A stretch of 64,000 nucleotides of DNA from JAJECS01 sp965262745 (GCA_965262745.1 OZ253558.1:2294001-2358000); one strand, 5' to 3'. Shown: positions 24,979 through 33,893, counted from the stretch's first letter. The notes: a model not told the origin generated them from the sequence alone. Numbers and translations are program-made.

Positions 24979-25507
24979 CAAACCCACCCCCGCGCCCGCC
25001 GAGGGCGAGGCCGCCGCGGCCGAAGCGCCCGACGCCGAACCCGCGGGCGAGGCCAACGGCAAGTTGCCGTCGCACCTCACCCACCACCGTCGCATCGCGC
25101 GCAACCTGAACGGCCTGCTCGAGAACTACGGCGAGTTGCGGCGCCAGGTCGTCCAGATCGAGAGCGCCTACAAGCGCGGCGACAAGGACCTGGACGCCCG
25201 CATCTTTCAGTGCACCAAGCGGCTGGACGCGCTGGAAAAGAAGCTCAACGATTTCGACCAAGAGATGATCGGCGTGACGTTTGAATCGAATCTGAAGATC
25301 CGCGGCAACAGCGACGCCATTAACGCCCTCTGGGACGCGCTGGAGGCGGGCGGCGACGCCGCGGACATTGCCAGGCGGCGCCGCGAGACCGCGGGCCGCG
25401 AGGAGACGCGTCAGCAAGGCATCGAGCAGCAACTCCAAGAGATGCTCGACCAGAAACGCCAAACCAAGGCGTCGCCGCGACGACGAAAGGCCACGAACGC
25501 ATCATGA
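24938..25507 (+). CDS. Coiled-coil hypothetical protein
   Basis: 189 residues. A disordered Ala/Pro/Glu-rich N-terminus (about 1-45) and a basic tail enclose a long charged helix region (LLENYGELRRQVVQIESAYK, then RLDALEKKLNDFDQEM) that should form a coiled coil. I do not recognise a family. The gene overlaps the end of the CobW-type gene by 41 nt and the start of the NYN gene by 4 nt (ATGA), so the three are one transcription unit; direct coupling to the NYN protein suggests that it may be its partner. Confidence 0.7.
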   Translation: MATRTSRARRSRSSKPTPAPAEGEAAAAEAPDAEPAGEANGKLPSHLTHHRRIARNLNGLLENYGELRRQVVQIESAYKRGDKDLDARIFQCTKRLDALEKKLNDFDQEMIGVTFESNLKIRGNSDAINALWDALEAGGDAADIARRRRETAGREETRQQGIEQQLQEMLDQKRQTKASPRRRKATNAS

Positions 25508-26262
25508 AACGGCTGTCACCAATCCCCGAAAACTTCAAGCCCGATCCGGAGTCTGACGGCCAGGTCGCGGAAGACGACCTGCGGGCCCTGATGGATGAAT
25601 TGAAGGACGCCGTGTCGGCGCCGCGCGCCGGCGAGCGGGACCTTGCCGCCGCGGCCAAGGCCTTGGCCCAGGCGGCCGGCGCCCTGCACACGCCCAATGG
25701 CGCGTCGGACTATGGCCCCAGGCTGCGCCTGGGCGTGTTCCTGGACACGGCCAACCTGACGGATCGGGGCTCGGACGACCCGATTCGCGTGGACTTCGCC
25801 AAGCTCTTGGCCCACGTCAGCGAAGGCCGCCGCATCGTCCATGCCCGGGCCTACTGCCCGATCTACGCCGACTTCAACGGCCGGCTCGAGCACCAGCGCT
25901 CGGTTGCGCCCGTATGGGATATGGGCTATGACATCGTCACCAAGCCCATCAAGGTCTTCTCCGACGGCACCCGCAAGGCCGACCTTGACCTGGTCCTGGT
26001 CGTGGATGTGATCCGGCGCTTGCCGACCATGGAGGTCGTGGCCCTTATGTCCGGCGACGGCGACTACGTGCCGATGGTGGAATACCTGCGAGAGCACGGC
26101 GTGCGCGTCGAGGTGTACTCGTTCGCGGACGCCATTGCCGAAGAGTTGCGCCTGGCCGCCAACGCGTGGCACGACATCAGCGCCCTAAAATCGGTGCACG
26201 TGGGCGCCGCGCCCGCGAAGGCGAGCCGCAGCCGGGCCGGGGCCTCCGCCCGCAGCGCATAA
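25504..26262 (+). CDS. NYN-domain (PIN-like) putative ribonuclease
   Basis: 252 residues. After an 75-residue helical N-terminus comes an NYN domain: RLGVFLDTANL with the first metal Asp, RKADLDLVLVVDVIRR with further acidic residues, and ALMSGDGDYVPMVEYLREHG with the closing Asp pair, as in LabA/DUF88 and Limkain-type proteins. These fold like PIN nucleases and usually cut RNA with divalent metal. The tail is Arg/Ala-rich. Coupled to the coiled-coil gene by an ATGA overlap. Two more NYN proteins occur in this window. Confidence 0.85.
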   Translation: MKRLSPIPENFKPDPESDGQVAEDDLRALMDELKDAVSAPRAGERDLAAAAKALAQAAGALHTPNGASDYGPRLRLGVFLDTANLTDRGSDDPIRVDFAKLLAHVSEGRRIVHARAYCPIYADFNGRLEHQRSVAPVWDMGYDIVTKPIKVFSDGTRKADLDLVLVVDVIRRLPTMEVVALMSGDGDYVPMVEYLREHGVRVEVYSFADAIAEELRLAANAWHDISALKSVHVGAAPAKASRSRAGASARSA

Positions 26263-26291
26263 CGAGCAATGGCACGCTTTCAAACGCTTCC

Positions 26292-26474
26292 ATGAGCGGC
26301 CGCCGTCGCCGTCGCCGGCCTCGCCGGGCCTCAGCAGGATCGCCGCGCCGACCGTGGCGCCGCGTCCGCCGCTGGTTCACCATTACCCGCATCTGGGCCG
26401 TCATCTCGGTCATCGCCGTGATCATGCTGGTTGCCTCGCTCATCATCACGCCGGGGCTCACCGCTGGGAACTAG
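26292..26474 (+). CDS. Small single-pass membrane protein, putative
   Basis: 60 residues: an Arg-rich N-terminus (GRRRRRRPRRASAG) followed by one hydrophobic helix (IWAVISVIAVIMLVASLII) and a short tail, so probably a type II membrane peptide with the N-terminus inside. There is no strong ribosome site before the ATG at 26292. It overlaps the only usable start of the M50 protease by 44 nt, so its translation could feed that gene. It could also be a non-coding stretch between NYN and protease genes; no family is recognised. Confidence 0.45.
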   Translation: MSGRRRRRRPRRASAGSPRRPWRRVRRWFTITRIWAVISVIAVIMLVASLIITPGLTAGN

Positions 26475-27705
26475 CAACCCCTCGCCCGGAGGCGGGGCTT
26501 CGCCCCGGCGCGGAACCGGGCCGCGCGCCGCGCGGTCGCGGACCTGGACGATCCTGCGAATCGGCGAAACCGCCATTTCGCTGGACCCAAGCTGGCTGAT
26601 CATCTTCGTGATCGTCGCCTGGATGACTTCGCTGTCCGTGATTCCGACGCGGCTGTTCGAGGCCGCCGTCGGTGCTGGCATCGCGCCTCCTTCCCTCGAA
26701 CCGCAAGCAAGCTACTGGGCCGGCGGGCTGCTGGCCAGCTTCATCTTCTTCGGCTCGATTCTGGCCCATGAGGCGGCCCACGCGCTGATGGCAGTGCGGC
26801 GCGGCATCGCCGTGCCCCGCATCAGGCTCTTCGTGTTCGGCGGCGTGGCCGAGATCTCCCAAGAGCCGCGTGCCGCAGGCGAGGAGTTCGCCATCGCCAT
26901 CGTTGGCCCGCTCACCAGCGCCGCCATCGGCGGCGCCTTTCTGGTCCTGGCGCAGGCGCTGCCGGCGGCCACCGTGCCGCGTGTGACGGCCCAATGGCTC
27001 GGCGAAATCAATCTCTTTCTGGCCGCCTTCAACCTCCTGCCCGGATTCCCGCTGGACGGCGGCCGCGTGCTGCGATCCATTGTCTGGCGCCTCACGCAAA
27101 ACGTGCACACCGCCACGCACGTGGCCAGCATGGCCGGCGCCGGCTTCGGCCTGTTGCTCGTCCTGTTTGGCGTCGTCCAGTTCGTGGCGTTCGGCGGCGA
27201 GGCCATGCCATCGCTATGGATGGTGTTCATCGGCTGGTTCCTGTGGTCGGCCGCGCGCACGGCGTATCGCGAGGCGGCGCGTCGGCGCCGACTCAGCACC
27301 ATGACGGTGCGCGACGTGACCCGCGCCTTCAGCCAGGCGCCGTTCGCCTCCGACGCGGTCATTGCCGATGTCGAGCACGTCGTCCGGATCGAGACCGCGG
27401 CCCAAGTCTGGCCCGTGGCGGACGCCTCCGGCGACATATACGCGATGGTCACCACGCGCGGCATCGCCGCGGTGCCCCAATTCCTGCGGCCGACCACGCG
27501 CGTGAGCGACATCGCGCGCGAGATCGACGCCGCCGAGGTGCTGGAGCCGGACACGCCGCTCGACGAAGTGCTCGACGATGCCCAGCGACGGCGGCGCGGC
27601 TACTACTTCGTGAACGCCGGAGGTCGCGTCGCCGGCTGGATCTTCGTCGGCGACCTGCTCCGCACCGGACGCCCGCAACGCTCCGACACCGGCGGGAGCG
27701 AATAG
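26431..27705 (+). CDS. M50 site-2-type membrane metalloprotease
   Basis: 424 residues with about six membrane segments. The zinc site is HEAAH (residues 113-117) in ILAHEAAHALM and the distal Asp209 is in LPGFPLDGGRVLR, both standard for S2P/FtsH-independent intramembrane proteases such as SpoIVFB. The C-terminal 140 residues (from about TMTVRDVTRAF) form a CBS-like soluble pair. It probably cuts membrane-bound regulators. The only reasonable start is a TTG at 26431 inside the small membrane protein gene, because no ATG or GTG precedes the first helix; translational coupling is likely. Confidence 0.88.
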   Translation: MPRSSSRRGSPLGTSNPSPGGGASPRRGTGPRAARSRTWTILRIGETAISLDPSWLIIFVIVAWMTSLSVIPTRLFEAAVGAGIAPPSLEPQASYWAGGLLASFIFFGSILAHEAAHALMAVRRGIAVPRIRLFVFGGVAEISQEPRAAGEEFAIAIVGPLTSAAIGGAFLVLAQALPAATVPRVTAQWLGEINLFLAAFNLLPGFPLDGGRVLRSIVWRLTQNVHTATHVASMAGAGFGLLLVLFGVVQFVAFGGEAMPSLWMVFIGWFLWSAARTAYREAARRRRLSTMTVRDVTRAFSQAPFASDAVIADVEHVVRIETAAQVWPVADASGDIYAMVTTRGIAAVPQFLRPTTRVSDIAREIDAAEVLEPDTPLDEVLDDAQRRRRGYYFVNAGGRVAGWIFVGDLLRTGRPQRSDTGGSE

Positions 27706-27772
27706 GCTCGGGGCCTGTCGCCCCCGGTCCACTATCATCTAGGCACGTCCGGGTCCGCGCTGGGAGCATGCG

Positions 27773-28579
27773 GTGGCCGTAGTCAACAAATCTGCCGTCT
27801 TGATCGACCTGTCTTCGCTGCAAGCCATCGCGGCGAACGGCGGGGGCCAGATCGATTTTCAGCTGCTGCGTGATCGGCTCACCGACGACACCTCGCTGGT
27901 GCGCGCCACGGCCTATGGCACGGAGCACGATGGGCAACCTACGCCGCTCCTGGACCTCGCCGGGATGTCCCGGGCCGGCTACAAGCTCGTAACCAAGCGA
28001 CTGCGGCGGCGGGACGACGGTACGTTGTACGCCAGCGTTCACGTCGAGATGACCGTCGACGCGCTGGAGCTCACGCCGTACATCGACCGCCTCACGCTGG
28101 TGACGACCGATCCAGACTTTGTGCCGCTGATCGAAGCGGTGCAGCGCCGCGGGGTGCGAGTCCAGGTTGTCGCAAGCGCTGCGGGGAGCAGCCAGCCGCT
28201 GGCCGCCGCCGCCGACGAGACGCTGGAGCTCGACGCCCTTCTCGCCGATGTCGTGCAGCGCGAGCGCCCCCGGCGCGACGGCCGCCGCCCCACGGCGCGC
28301 CGCGCCGCGCCCGGCGAAACGGCCCGGGCGCCAGTTCCGGATCGGCCCGACGAGGACACCCTGCCGCGTCGAGCGGCGCCGCCCCGGCCCCGAAAGCCCC
28401 CACCCGCCCCGGCCCCAGCACCCGCCCCAGAGCCAACCCCAGAGCCCGCCCCCAAGCCCGCCCCAGAGCCGGTGGCGCCGCAGCCGCCGGACCCGCCCGC
28501 CCGGCGGGAGCGTCTCGCTGCGCTGCCCGGGGAGCGGCTGAGCGGACGCGCGGGGCGTCAACCCGACGACCCGTCCTAG
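27773..28579 (+). CDS. NYN-domain protein with proline-rich tail
   Basis: 268 residues from a GTG at 27773 with GGGAG upstream. The first 160 residues are an NYN/PIN-like domain: SAVLIDLSSLQAI, a long central helix-strand region with HVEMTVDALEL, and LTLVTTDPDFVPLIEAVQRRG, where the closing Asp residues are kept (TTDPDF in place of SGDGDF). The remainder is a disordered Arg/Pro/Ala tail with PAPEPTPEPAPKP runs, perhaps for RNA or protein contact. A TATCAT box lies about 40 nt upstream. It is followed within 12 nt by the sugar-isomerase-like gene. Confidence 0.75.
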   Translation: MAVVNKSAVLIDLSSLQAIAANGGGQIDFQLLRDRLTDDTSLVRATAYGTEHDGQPTPLLDLAGMSRAGYKLVTKRLRRRDDGTLYASVHVEMTVDALELTPYIDRLTLVTTDPDFVPLIEAVQRRGVRVQVVASAAGSSQPLAAAADETLELDALLADVVQRERPRRDGRRPTARRAAPGETARAPVPDRPDEDTLPRRAAPPRPRKPPPAPAPAPAPEPTPEPAPKPAPEPVAPQPPDPPARRERLAALPGERLSGRAGRQPDDPS

Positions 28580-28591
28580 CCGCGCGGCGCC

Positions 28592-29452
28592 GTGCGCGTA
28601 GGCATCGCAGCCACCATGTGGGCCGACGCGCCGTTTCGCACCGTCGCCGAGGAAGCCCGCGACGCCGGGTATGCCGGCCTCGAGGGGGGAACGAGCGACC
28701 TGGTAGGCGATGCGCCGCTGGCCCGGCACATCGTCGCGGACGCCGGCCTGCCGCTGATCGGCGGGCGGTTCGCGGCCAACTGGTTCGCGCCCGAGTACCA
28801 CGACGTCGAGCTGGATCAACTCAGGCGCGTGGCTGAATTTCTGGCCGATCTCGACGCCTCCTATGTCGTCGCGGCCACCCACGCCGTGCCGGAGCGCTGG
28901 GCGACTGCGGGGCATGGCGATCCCGCCGAAGAGCTGCAGCCGGACCAATGGCGCCATCTCGCGGAGTGCCTCGCCCGCGCTACCGACCTCTGCACCCGCG
29001 AATTCGAGCTTCAGGTCGTGTTTCGCAACCAGCTCGGGTCGCACGTCGAAACCAGCGCCGAGATCGATCGCCTGCTGTCCCTCACCGACCCCACGTCGCT
29101 GATGCTGGCCGTGGACGTGGGCTATTTGTTCTACCTGGGCACCGATCCGCGCGCCTTCATCCGCGACCGCATCGAGCGCGTGGCATACGTCACCCTCAAG
29201 GATGTGGACGCGGACCTCCGCGACCGCCATCTAGCGCAGGGCGGCACGCTACCCGCATTCGCTAACCTGGGCGGCTTCCCCGAGCTCGGAGGCGGCCACG
29301 TGGACGTTGAAGGCATCCTGGAGATCCTCGGGGACGGAGCATACGAGGGATGGCTGGTCGTGGATCAGGACCTCACACTGCGCGATCCGTCCGCCAGTGC
29401 CCAGATCAGTCGGGAATGCCTGGTGCATCTGGGACTCGACCTCGAGTCATGA
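28592..29452 (+). CDS. Sugar phosphate isomerase/epimerase-like TIM barrel (AP endonuclease 2 superfamily)
   Basis: 286 residues from a GTG at 28592, 12 nt after the NYN stop. It has the xylose-isomerase-like barrel pattern: AEEARDAGYAGLEGG at the first turn, VVFRNQLGSHVETSAEIDRLL in place of the NH-G--ve block, MLAVDVGYLFYLG and VTLKDVD with metal-site acidic residues, and EGWLVVDQDL at the end. This is close to inosose dehydratase (IolE) and other keto-sugar isomerases, which fits the Gfo/Idh proteins elsewhere. Its stop overlaps the ATG of the GH-like lipoprotein. Confidence 0.82.
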   Translation: MRVGIAATMWADAPFRTVAEEARDAGYAGLEGGTSDLVGDAPLARHIVADAGLPLIGGRFAANWFAPEYHDVELDQLRRVAEFLADLDASYVVAATHAVPERWATAGHGDPAEELQPDQWRHLAECLARATDLCTREFELQVVFRNQLGSHVETSAEIDRLLSLTDPTSLMLAVDVGYLFYLGTDPRAFIRDRIERVAYVTLKDVDADLRDRHLAQGGTLPAFANLGGFPELGGGHVDVEGILEILGDGAYEGWLVVDQDLTLRDPSASAQISRECLVHLGLDLES

Positions 29453-30606
29453 CGCGCGCGCTTGATCGTCGCTCGGTCGTGCAGGGCGCCGCCGGTCTCA
29501 TGGGCGCCGCCCTGCTGGCCGCCTGCGGCGCAGAGCCCGTGCGCCGGCCGGCGCCGAGCCCGCTGCCCCTGGCCAACGTCGAGCCCTGGGGCGCCAACGT
29601 CTTTCTGGACCTGGAGGATGAGGGCTGGAAACGCCGCCATAGTCTCGAGATGTTGCGCGCCGCCGGCGTCCGTTGGATCTATCAACGCATCGCCTGGGAT
29701 GCCGTCGAGACCGTCGGCCAGGACCTGTTTGTCAATCCCCAGCGACGCGAGAGCAGTTGGGAGCGATTCGACGACATCGTCGACCGCGCCCAGGACCTTG
29801 GCATCGCCGTGGTAGCCCGCGTCGAGCGCTCGCCGCAGTGGGCCCGGCCCGGCCGTGACAGCCCCACCGCTCCGCCCGTGGACCTGGCCGACTTTGCCGC
29901 CTTTCTGCGCACCCTCGCCGCGCGCTACAAGGACCGCGTCCAGCACTACCAGATCTGGCACGAGCCAAACCTCGCGGCCAACTGGGGTGGCGCGGCCCCC
30001 GACCCCGCGGCCTACGCCGCCCTGCTGCGCGTGGCCTACGACGCGCTGAAGTCGGCCGATGACCGAACCGTCGTCGCCGGCGCCCAGCTCGCACCCACGC
30101 TGGAAAACAATCCGCGGGCGATCAGTGACCTGACCTTTCTCCAGCAGACCTACGACCATGGCGCCGCGGAAACGCTGGACGTTCAGGCGGCGGCGGCCTT
30201 CGGCATGCAGTACTCCCCGAGCACGCCGGCGGACCCGCGCGTGCTCAACTTCCGCCGCGTCGAGCTGATCCGCAATCTCATGGTGGAATACGGCCGCAGC
30301 GACGCTCCCGTCTGGCTCAGCGCCTACGGCTGGAACGCCGCGCCGCCCGACCTCGAAGCCTCGCAGGCCACCTGGCGCCGCGTGGACGAGTCACAGCAGG
30401 CGGCGTGGACCGTCGACGGCGTCCGCTACGGCTTGCGCGAATGGCCCTGGATCGGGGTCTTCGGCATCTGGTTCTTCCGCCAGTCCTTCGCGGCTCTCGG
30501 GCCTGACGACGTCTCCTACTACTTCCGCATGGTCGACCCGGACTTCACGCCGCGACCCGTGTACCGCGCCGTGCAGCAGGCGGCCACCGGCCAGTCGGAC
30601 CTCTAG
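29449..30606 (+). CDS. GH-A clan-like secreted lipoprotein lacking the usual nucleophile Glu
   Basis: 385 residues from the ATG at 29449, which overlaps the preceding stop (ATGA); the frame is open to 29350. It starts with twin Arg and lipobox LAAC, so a Tat or Sec lipoprotein. The rest is a (beta/alpha)8 barrel of the GH5/GH39 kind: ISIWHEPN-type block IWHEPN with acid/base Glu172, and SAYGW at the position where the neighbouring paralogue has SEYGW. The nucleophile is thus Ala292 (codon GCC). It may be a glycan-binding pseudoenzyme, or use another residue. It is about 30-35% similar by eye to the barrel of the next gene. Confidence 0.8.
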   Translation: MTRALDRRSVVQGAAGLMGAALLAACGAEPVRRPAPSPLPLANVEPWGANVFLDLEDEGWKRRHSLEMLRAAGVRWIYQRIAWDAVETVGQDLFVNPQRRESSWERFDDIVDRAQDLGIAVVARVERSPQWARPGRDSPTAPPVDLADFAAFLRTLAARYKDRVQHYQIWHEPNLAANWGGAAPDPAAYAALLRVAYDALKSADDRTVVAGAQLAPTLENNPRAISDLTFLQQTYDHGAAETLDVQAAAAFGMQYSPSTPADPRVLNFRRVELIRNLMVEYGRSDAPVWLSAYGWNAAPPDLEASQATWRRVDESQQAAWTVDGVRYGLREWPWIGVFGIWFFRQSFAALGPDDVSYYFRMVDPDFTPRPVYRAVQQAATGQSDL

Positions 30607-30631
30607 CGCCGTCCCCGATGCGGGGTCACTG

Positions 30632-33600
30632 ATGCGGCGCCTGCGTCATTGGCGGGCCGTCCTCGCCGTCCTCGGTGTCGGCGTGCTTGCCGTGGTCACG
30701 GCCGGTCTCCTGGGATGGGCCGTCGTTACTGAGCGCGGCGCAACCTTTGGCCTCGCCGCGCTGCCTGAGCTGCGCCACGCCGACGGGCCGACCATCGGCG
30801 CCAATACCTTCCTCCAGCGCGAGGCGGATCCGACGAAAGTCGAGCGCGAGCTCCAGCTCTTGGCCGATGCCGGCATTGGCCTCATTCGCCAGGAGATCCA
30901 GTGGGTGGAGATCGAACCTCTCGCCAAGGGCGAGCACATCGACAACCACGGTGCCGATGCCTGGGCCAAGTACGACCGGATCGTCGACCTGGCGAATCGC
31001 TTCGGCATCGAGGTGCTCGCACGGCTCGACCGTCCGCCGCCGTGGGCCACGCCCGGATTCGACCCGCAGGCGAACCCGTCGATCCAGATGCCGCCCGCGG
31101 ATTTCAACGACTTTGCGGACTTTGCCGCCGCCGTGGCGGCGCGCTACCGCGGCAAGGTGCGCCATTTCCAGATCTGGAACGAGCCCAACCTGTTCGGCGA
31201 GTGGGGCGGCCGTCCGCCGGACCCCGCCGCCTACCTCGACATGCTGCGCGTGGTCGGCACGGCCATCCGGGCCGCCAACCCCGACGCCGTGATCGTACTG
31301 GCGGGTCTGGCGCCCACGATCGAAACCGGTCCCGACAACCTCAGCGACCTGCTGTTCCTGGACCGGCTCTATCAGCTGGGCGCCAAGGGCGCCTTCGACA
31401 TCGCCTCCAGCATGTCCTACGGCCTGTTCACCGGCCCGCGCGATCCGCTGATCGACCCGGCGCGGACAAACTTGCCCCGCGCCGTGCTCTGGCGCGAGAT
31501 CATGGAAGCCCACGGCGACGCCGGCACGTCGATCTGGGCCTCGGAATACGGCTGGATGTCCTTGCCCGACGGCTGGCAGGGCAACCAGGGCATCTGGGGC
31601 AATCATCCGGCAGCCGACCAGGCAGCCTGGACCGTGGACGGCATCCGTCGCGCGCGGGAGCAGTGGCCCTGGCTGCCCACCATCATCATCTGGGCCTCGC
31701 GCTGGCCCCATGACACCGACCCGGATGACCCGACACCGTTCTTCGCGCTGCTCGACAAGGGCCTGACGCCGCGCCAGCCGCTGGTGGCACTAAGTCGCGC
31801 GTATGCGGCAGCCCCACGGGCGGGCGTGGGCTTGCATCAGGAAACGCACGCCGCCTTCAGCTTCGAGGGACCGTGGCCGCGAGTGCCCAGCGACTGGGCG
31901 TCGCTTGAGTTTCATCGCCAAACCGGGCAGCCCAATGCGCGGATGGAGCTGCGCTTCGAGGGTGACTCGATCGGCCTGCTCACGCGGCGCGGCCCCGACA
32001 TGGGACAGGTGCGCATACATATCGACGGCCACAGCGGCCTGGCCGACGCCCTGCCGCGCAACGCCGCCGGCGAGGCGATCCTGAATCTCTACGCGCCGGA
32101 GGTCGAGCGCCTAGCACGCATCCCCATCGCCCGCGGGCTGTCCGACGGCCCCCACGTGATCGAGCTGACGGTGATGGCCGAGCGCGACCCGGCATCGTCG
32201 GGTGGGCTGGTCATCGTCGACGGCGCCCTGGTGGGCAACTCGCGGCCGCTCTGGCCCTACGCCGCGATTGCCGGCACGTGGGCGCTGGCGCTGGCCGTGC
32301 TCGTGTGGGCCGTTGGCGGACGCGCTGCCCGCGCCATTGCGGCGCGCGCGCCGCAGATTTCGACTCTGGACCTGAATCTCCCGGCCGGGCTCTACGCGGG
32401 CGAGGTCGCCGCCGGCGCCCTGGCCGTGGTGTTCGCTTTGCTGCCGGACGGCGCGCCGACCTCTGTCTGGACGCTGGCGCGGCTGGTGCTGGCGGCGGCC
32501 CTGGGCGCCCTGGCGCTGGCGCGACCGCGCCACGTGGCCATCGTGGCCGTCGCCGCGATCCCGTTCGTCGGCGTCATCGCGCGCACCGGCATCTACGACC
32601 GGCCGGTCGGCGAGACCCTAATCGTCGTGCTGGTCATCGCCTGGGCCGCGAACGCGCTGGCGCAGCGCCGCTGGCCGCAGGTTCGAGGCTGGTGGCTCTG
32701 GTTGCCGATCGCCGTCATCGGCGCGGGCATCGCGGCCACGGCGGCGGCGGAGTTCTCCCGAGTGGCTTGGCGCGATCTGCGGACGGTCATCGTCGAGCCG
32801 GCGCTGCTGCTCCTGGTGCTGCTCAGCGTGGCGCGCAATCGCCCCGCGGCGCAGCGGCTCGGCGTCGCACTCGTGCTCGGGGCCGTCGTCTCGGCAGCCG
32901 TCGCGCTGCTGCTCATCCCGTCAGGCGCCGTCGTCACCGATGCCGGACCGCCGCGGCTGCGTGGCCTGTTCGGCTCACCCAACAACTTGGCGCTGATTCT
33001 GGAGCGCGCGCTGCCCGTGGCGGTCGGCCTGGCGCTCATGGCCATGCCCCGACCGCGAATACGGGCGGCCGCGTGGGCGGCGGTCGCGCTGCTGGTTGCC
33101 GTCCTGGTGCTGACCTTCAGCCGCGGCGCCTGGATCGGCGCGCTGGCCGGCCTTGCCTTCGCACTGATGCCCGTCTGGCGGCGCAGCGCCATCCGTCACT
33201 CCGGCGGGGAGCTTGCCCCGTCCCTGCTACGGGGCCGGAATCCAGGTGCCGTGCTCCGTCGCATGCGTGCCGCGGCGCCTCTGCTCGTAGCGGGCCTGGT
33301 GGCGGCCGGGCTGGTGGCGGCAATCATCACGACCGGCGGCGACCGCCTCGCGCAGCTCATGCGCCCCTCCGACGCCGCCACGGCGGCGCGGCCCCTCCTC
33401 TGGGACTCCGCCTGGCGCATGCTCGCCGACAACCCGATCCTGGGCGTGGGCCCGGACAACTTCCTCTATCACTACCGGGACTACATCCGACCGGAAGCCT
33501 GGGCCGAGCCCAACATCTCGCACGCGCACAACATCGCCCTCGATACGTGGCTCACGTTGGGCCTGCCGGGTCTCGTGCTCTTGGCCGCGGTGCTGGCCGT

Positions 33601-33892
33601 CTACGCGCGCACCTGGCGCACGGCGCTGCGGCGCGCCGCGCCCGGCGGCCAGGCGCTCGTCTACGGCCTGGGCGGCGCCATGCTGGCGACCCTCGTGCAC
33701 GGCATGGTCGATAGCAGCCTCTTCCTCCCCGAGCTGGCCGCCACCTTCTGGGTAATCGTGGCGCTCACCGTCATGCTCGCCACGAGCCCGCGCGTCATTC
33801 CGAGCGAAGCGAGGAATCTAAAGCCGTCGTCCATGGGGCTAGAGGGAGACCCGGAGTTACGCGGTCGGAGTCTCTCACCAGGTTCGGAATGA
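30632..33892 (+). CDS. GH-A barrel fused to O-antigen ligase (Wzy_C) membrane domain
   Basis: 1086 residues. A membrane anchor lies at about 14-33, then a (beta/alpha)8 glycosidase-like barrel to about 400 with both catalytic Glu present (Glu184 in IWNEPN, Glu305 in ASEYGW). A beta-sandwich module follows at about 415-530 (SIGLLTRRGPDMG, HIDGHSG). From about 540 there are some 11-12 membrane helices with the O-antigen ligase signatures RLRGLFGSPNNLAL, TFSRGAWIG, NPILGVGPDNF and HAHNIALDTWLTLGLPG. It may trim and polymerise or ligate an envelope glycan in one chain. The last 33 residues (from VIPSEARNL) and the stop come from a dispersed repeat. Confidence 0.85.
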   Translation: MRRLRHWRAVLAVLGVGVLAVVTAGLLGWAVVTERGATFGLAALPELRHADGPTIGANTFLQREADPTKVERELQLLADAGIGLIRQEIQWVEIEPLAKGEHIDNHGADAWAKYDRIVDLANRFGIEVLARLDRPPPWATPGFDPQANPSIQMPPADFNDFADFAAAVAARYRGKVRHFQIWNEPNLFGEWGGRPPDPAAYLDMLRVVGTAIRAANPDAVIVLAGLAPTIETGPDNLSDLLFLDRLYQLGAKGAFDIASSMSYGLFTGPRDPLIDPARTNLPRAVLWREIMEAHGDAGTSIWASEYGWMSLPDGWQGNQGIWGNHPAADQAAWTVDGIRRAREQWPWLPTIIIWASRWPHDTDPDDPTPFFALLDKGLTPRQPLVALSRAYAAAPRAGVGLHQETHAAFSFEGPWPRVPSDWASLEFHRQTGQPNARMELRFEGDSIGLLTRRGPDMGQVRIHIDGHSGLADALPRNAAGEAILNLYAPEVERLARIPIARGLSDGPHVIELTVMAERDPASSGGLVIVDGALVGNSRPLWPYAAIAGTWALALAVLVWAVGGRAARAIAARAPQISTLDLNLPAGLYAGEVAAGALAVVFALLPDGAPTSVWTLARLVLAAALGALALARPRHVAIVAVAAIPFVGVIARTGIYDRPVGETLIVVLVIAWAANALAQRRWPQVRGWWLWLPIAVIGAGIAATAAAEFSRVAWRDLRTVIVEPALLLLVLLSVARNRPAAQRLGVALVLGAVVSAAVALLLIPSGAVVTDAGPPRLRGLFGSPNNLALILERALPVAVGLALMAMPRPRIRAAAWAAVALLVAVLVLTFSRGAWIGALAGLAFALMPVWRRSAIRHSGGELAPSLLRGRNPGAVLRRMRAAAPLLVAGLVAAGLVAAIITTGGDRLAQLMRPSDAATAARPLLWDSAWRMLADNPILGVGPDNFLYHYRDYIRPEAWAEPNISHAHNIALDTWLTLGLPGLVLLAAVLAVYARTWRTALRRAAPGGQALVYGLGGAMLATLVHGMVDSSLFLPELAATFWVIVALTVMLATSPRVIPSEARNLKPSSMGLEGDPELRGRSLSPGSE

Positions 33893-33893
33893 C
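33794..33893. repeat. Dispersed element with GTCATTCCGA terminal inverted repeats, copy 1
   Basis: 100 bp bounded by GTCATTCCGA and its exact reverse complement TCGGAATGAC, with GAGCGAAGCGAGGAATCT just inside the left end. The element overlaps the 3' end of the GH/O-antigen ligase gene, adding about 33 residues and the TGA stop within the right terminal repeat. Two more copies lie at 37556-37647 and 55938-56060. Confidence 0.8.
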
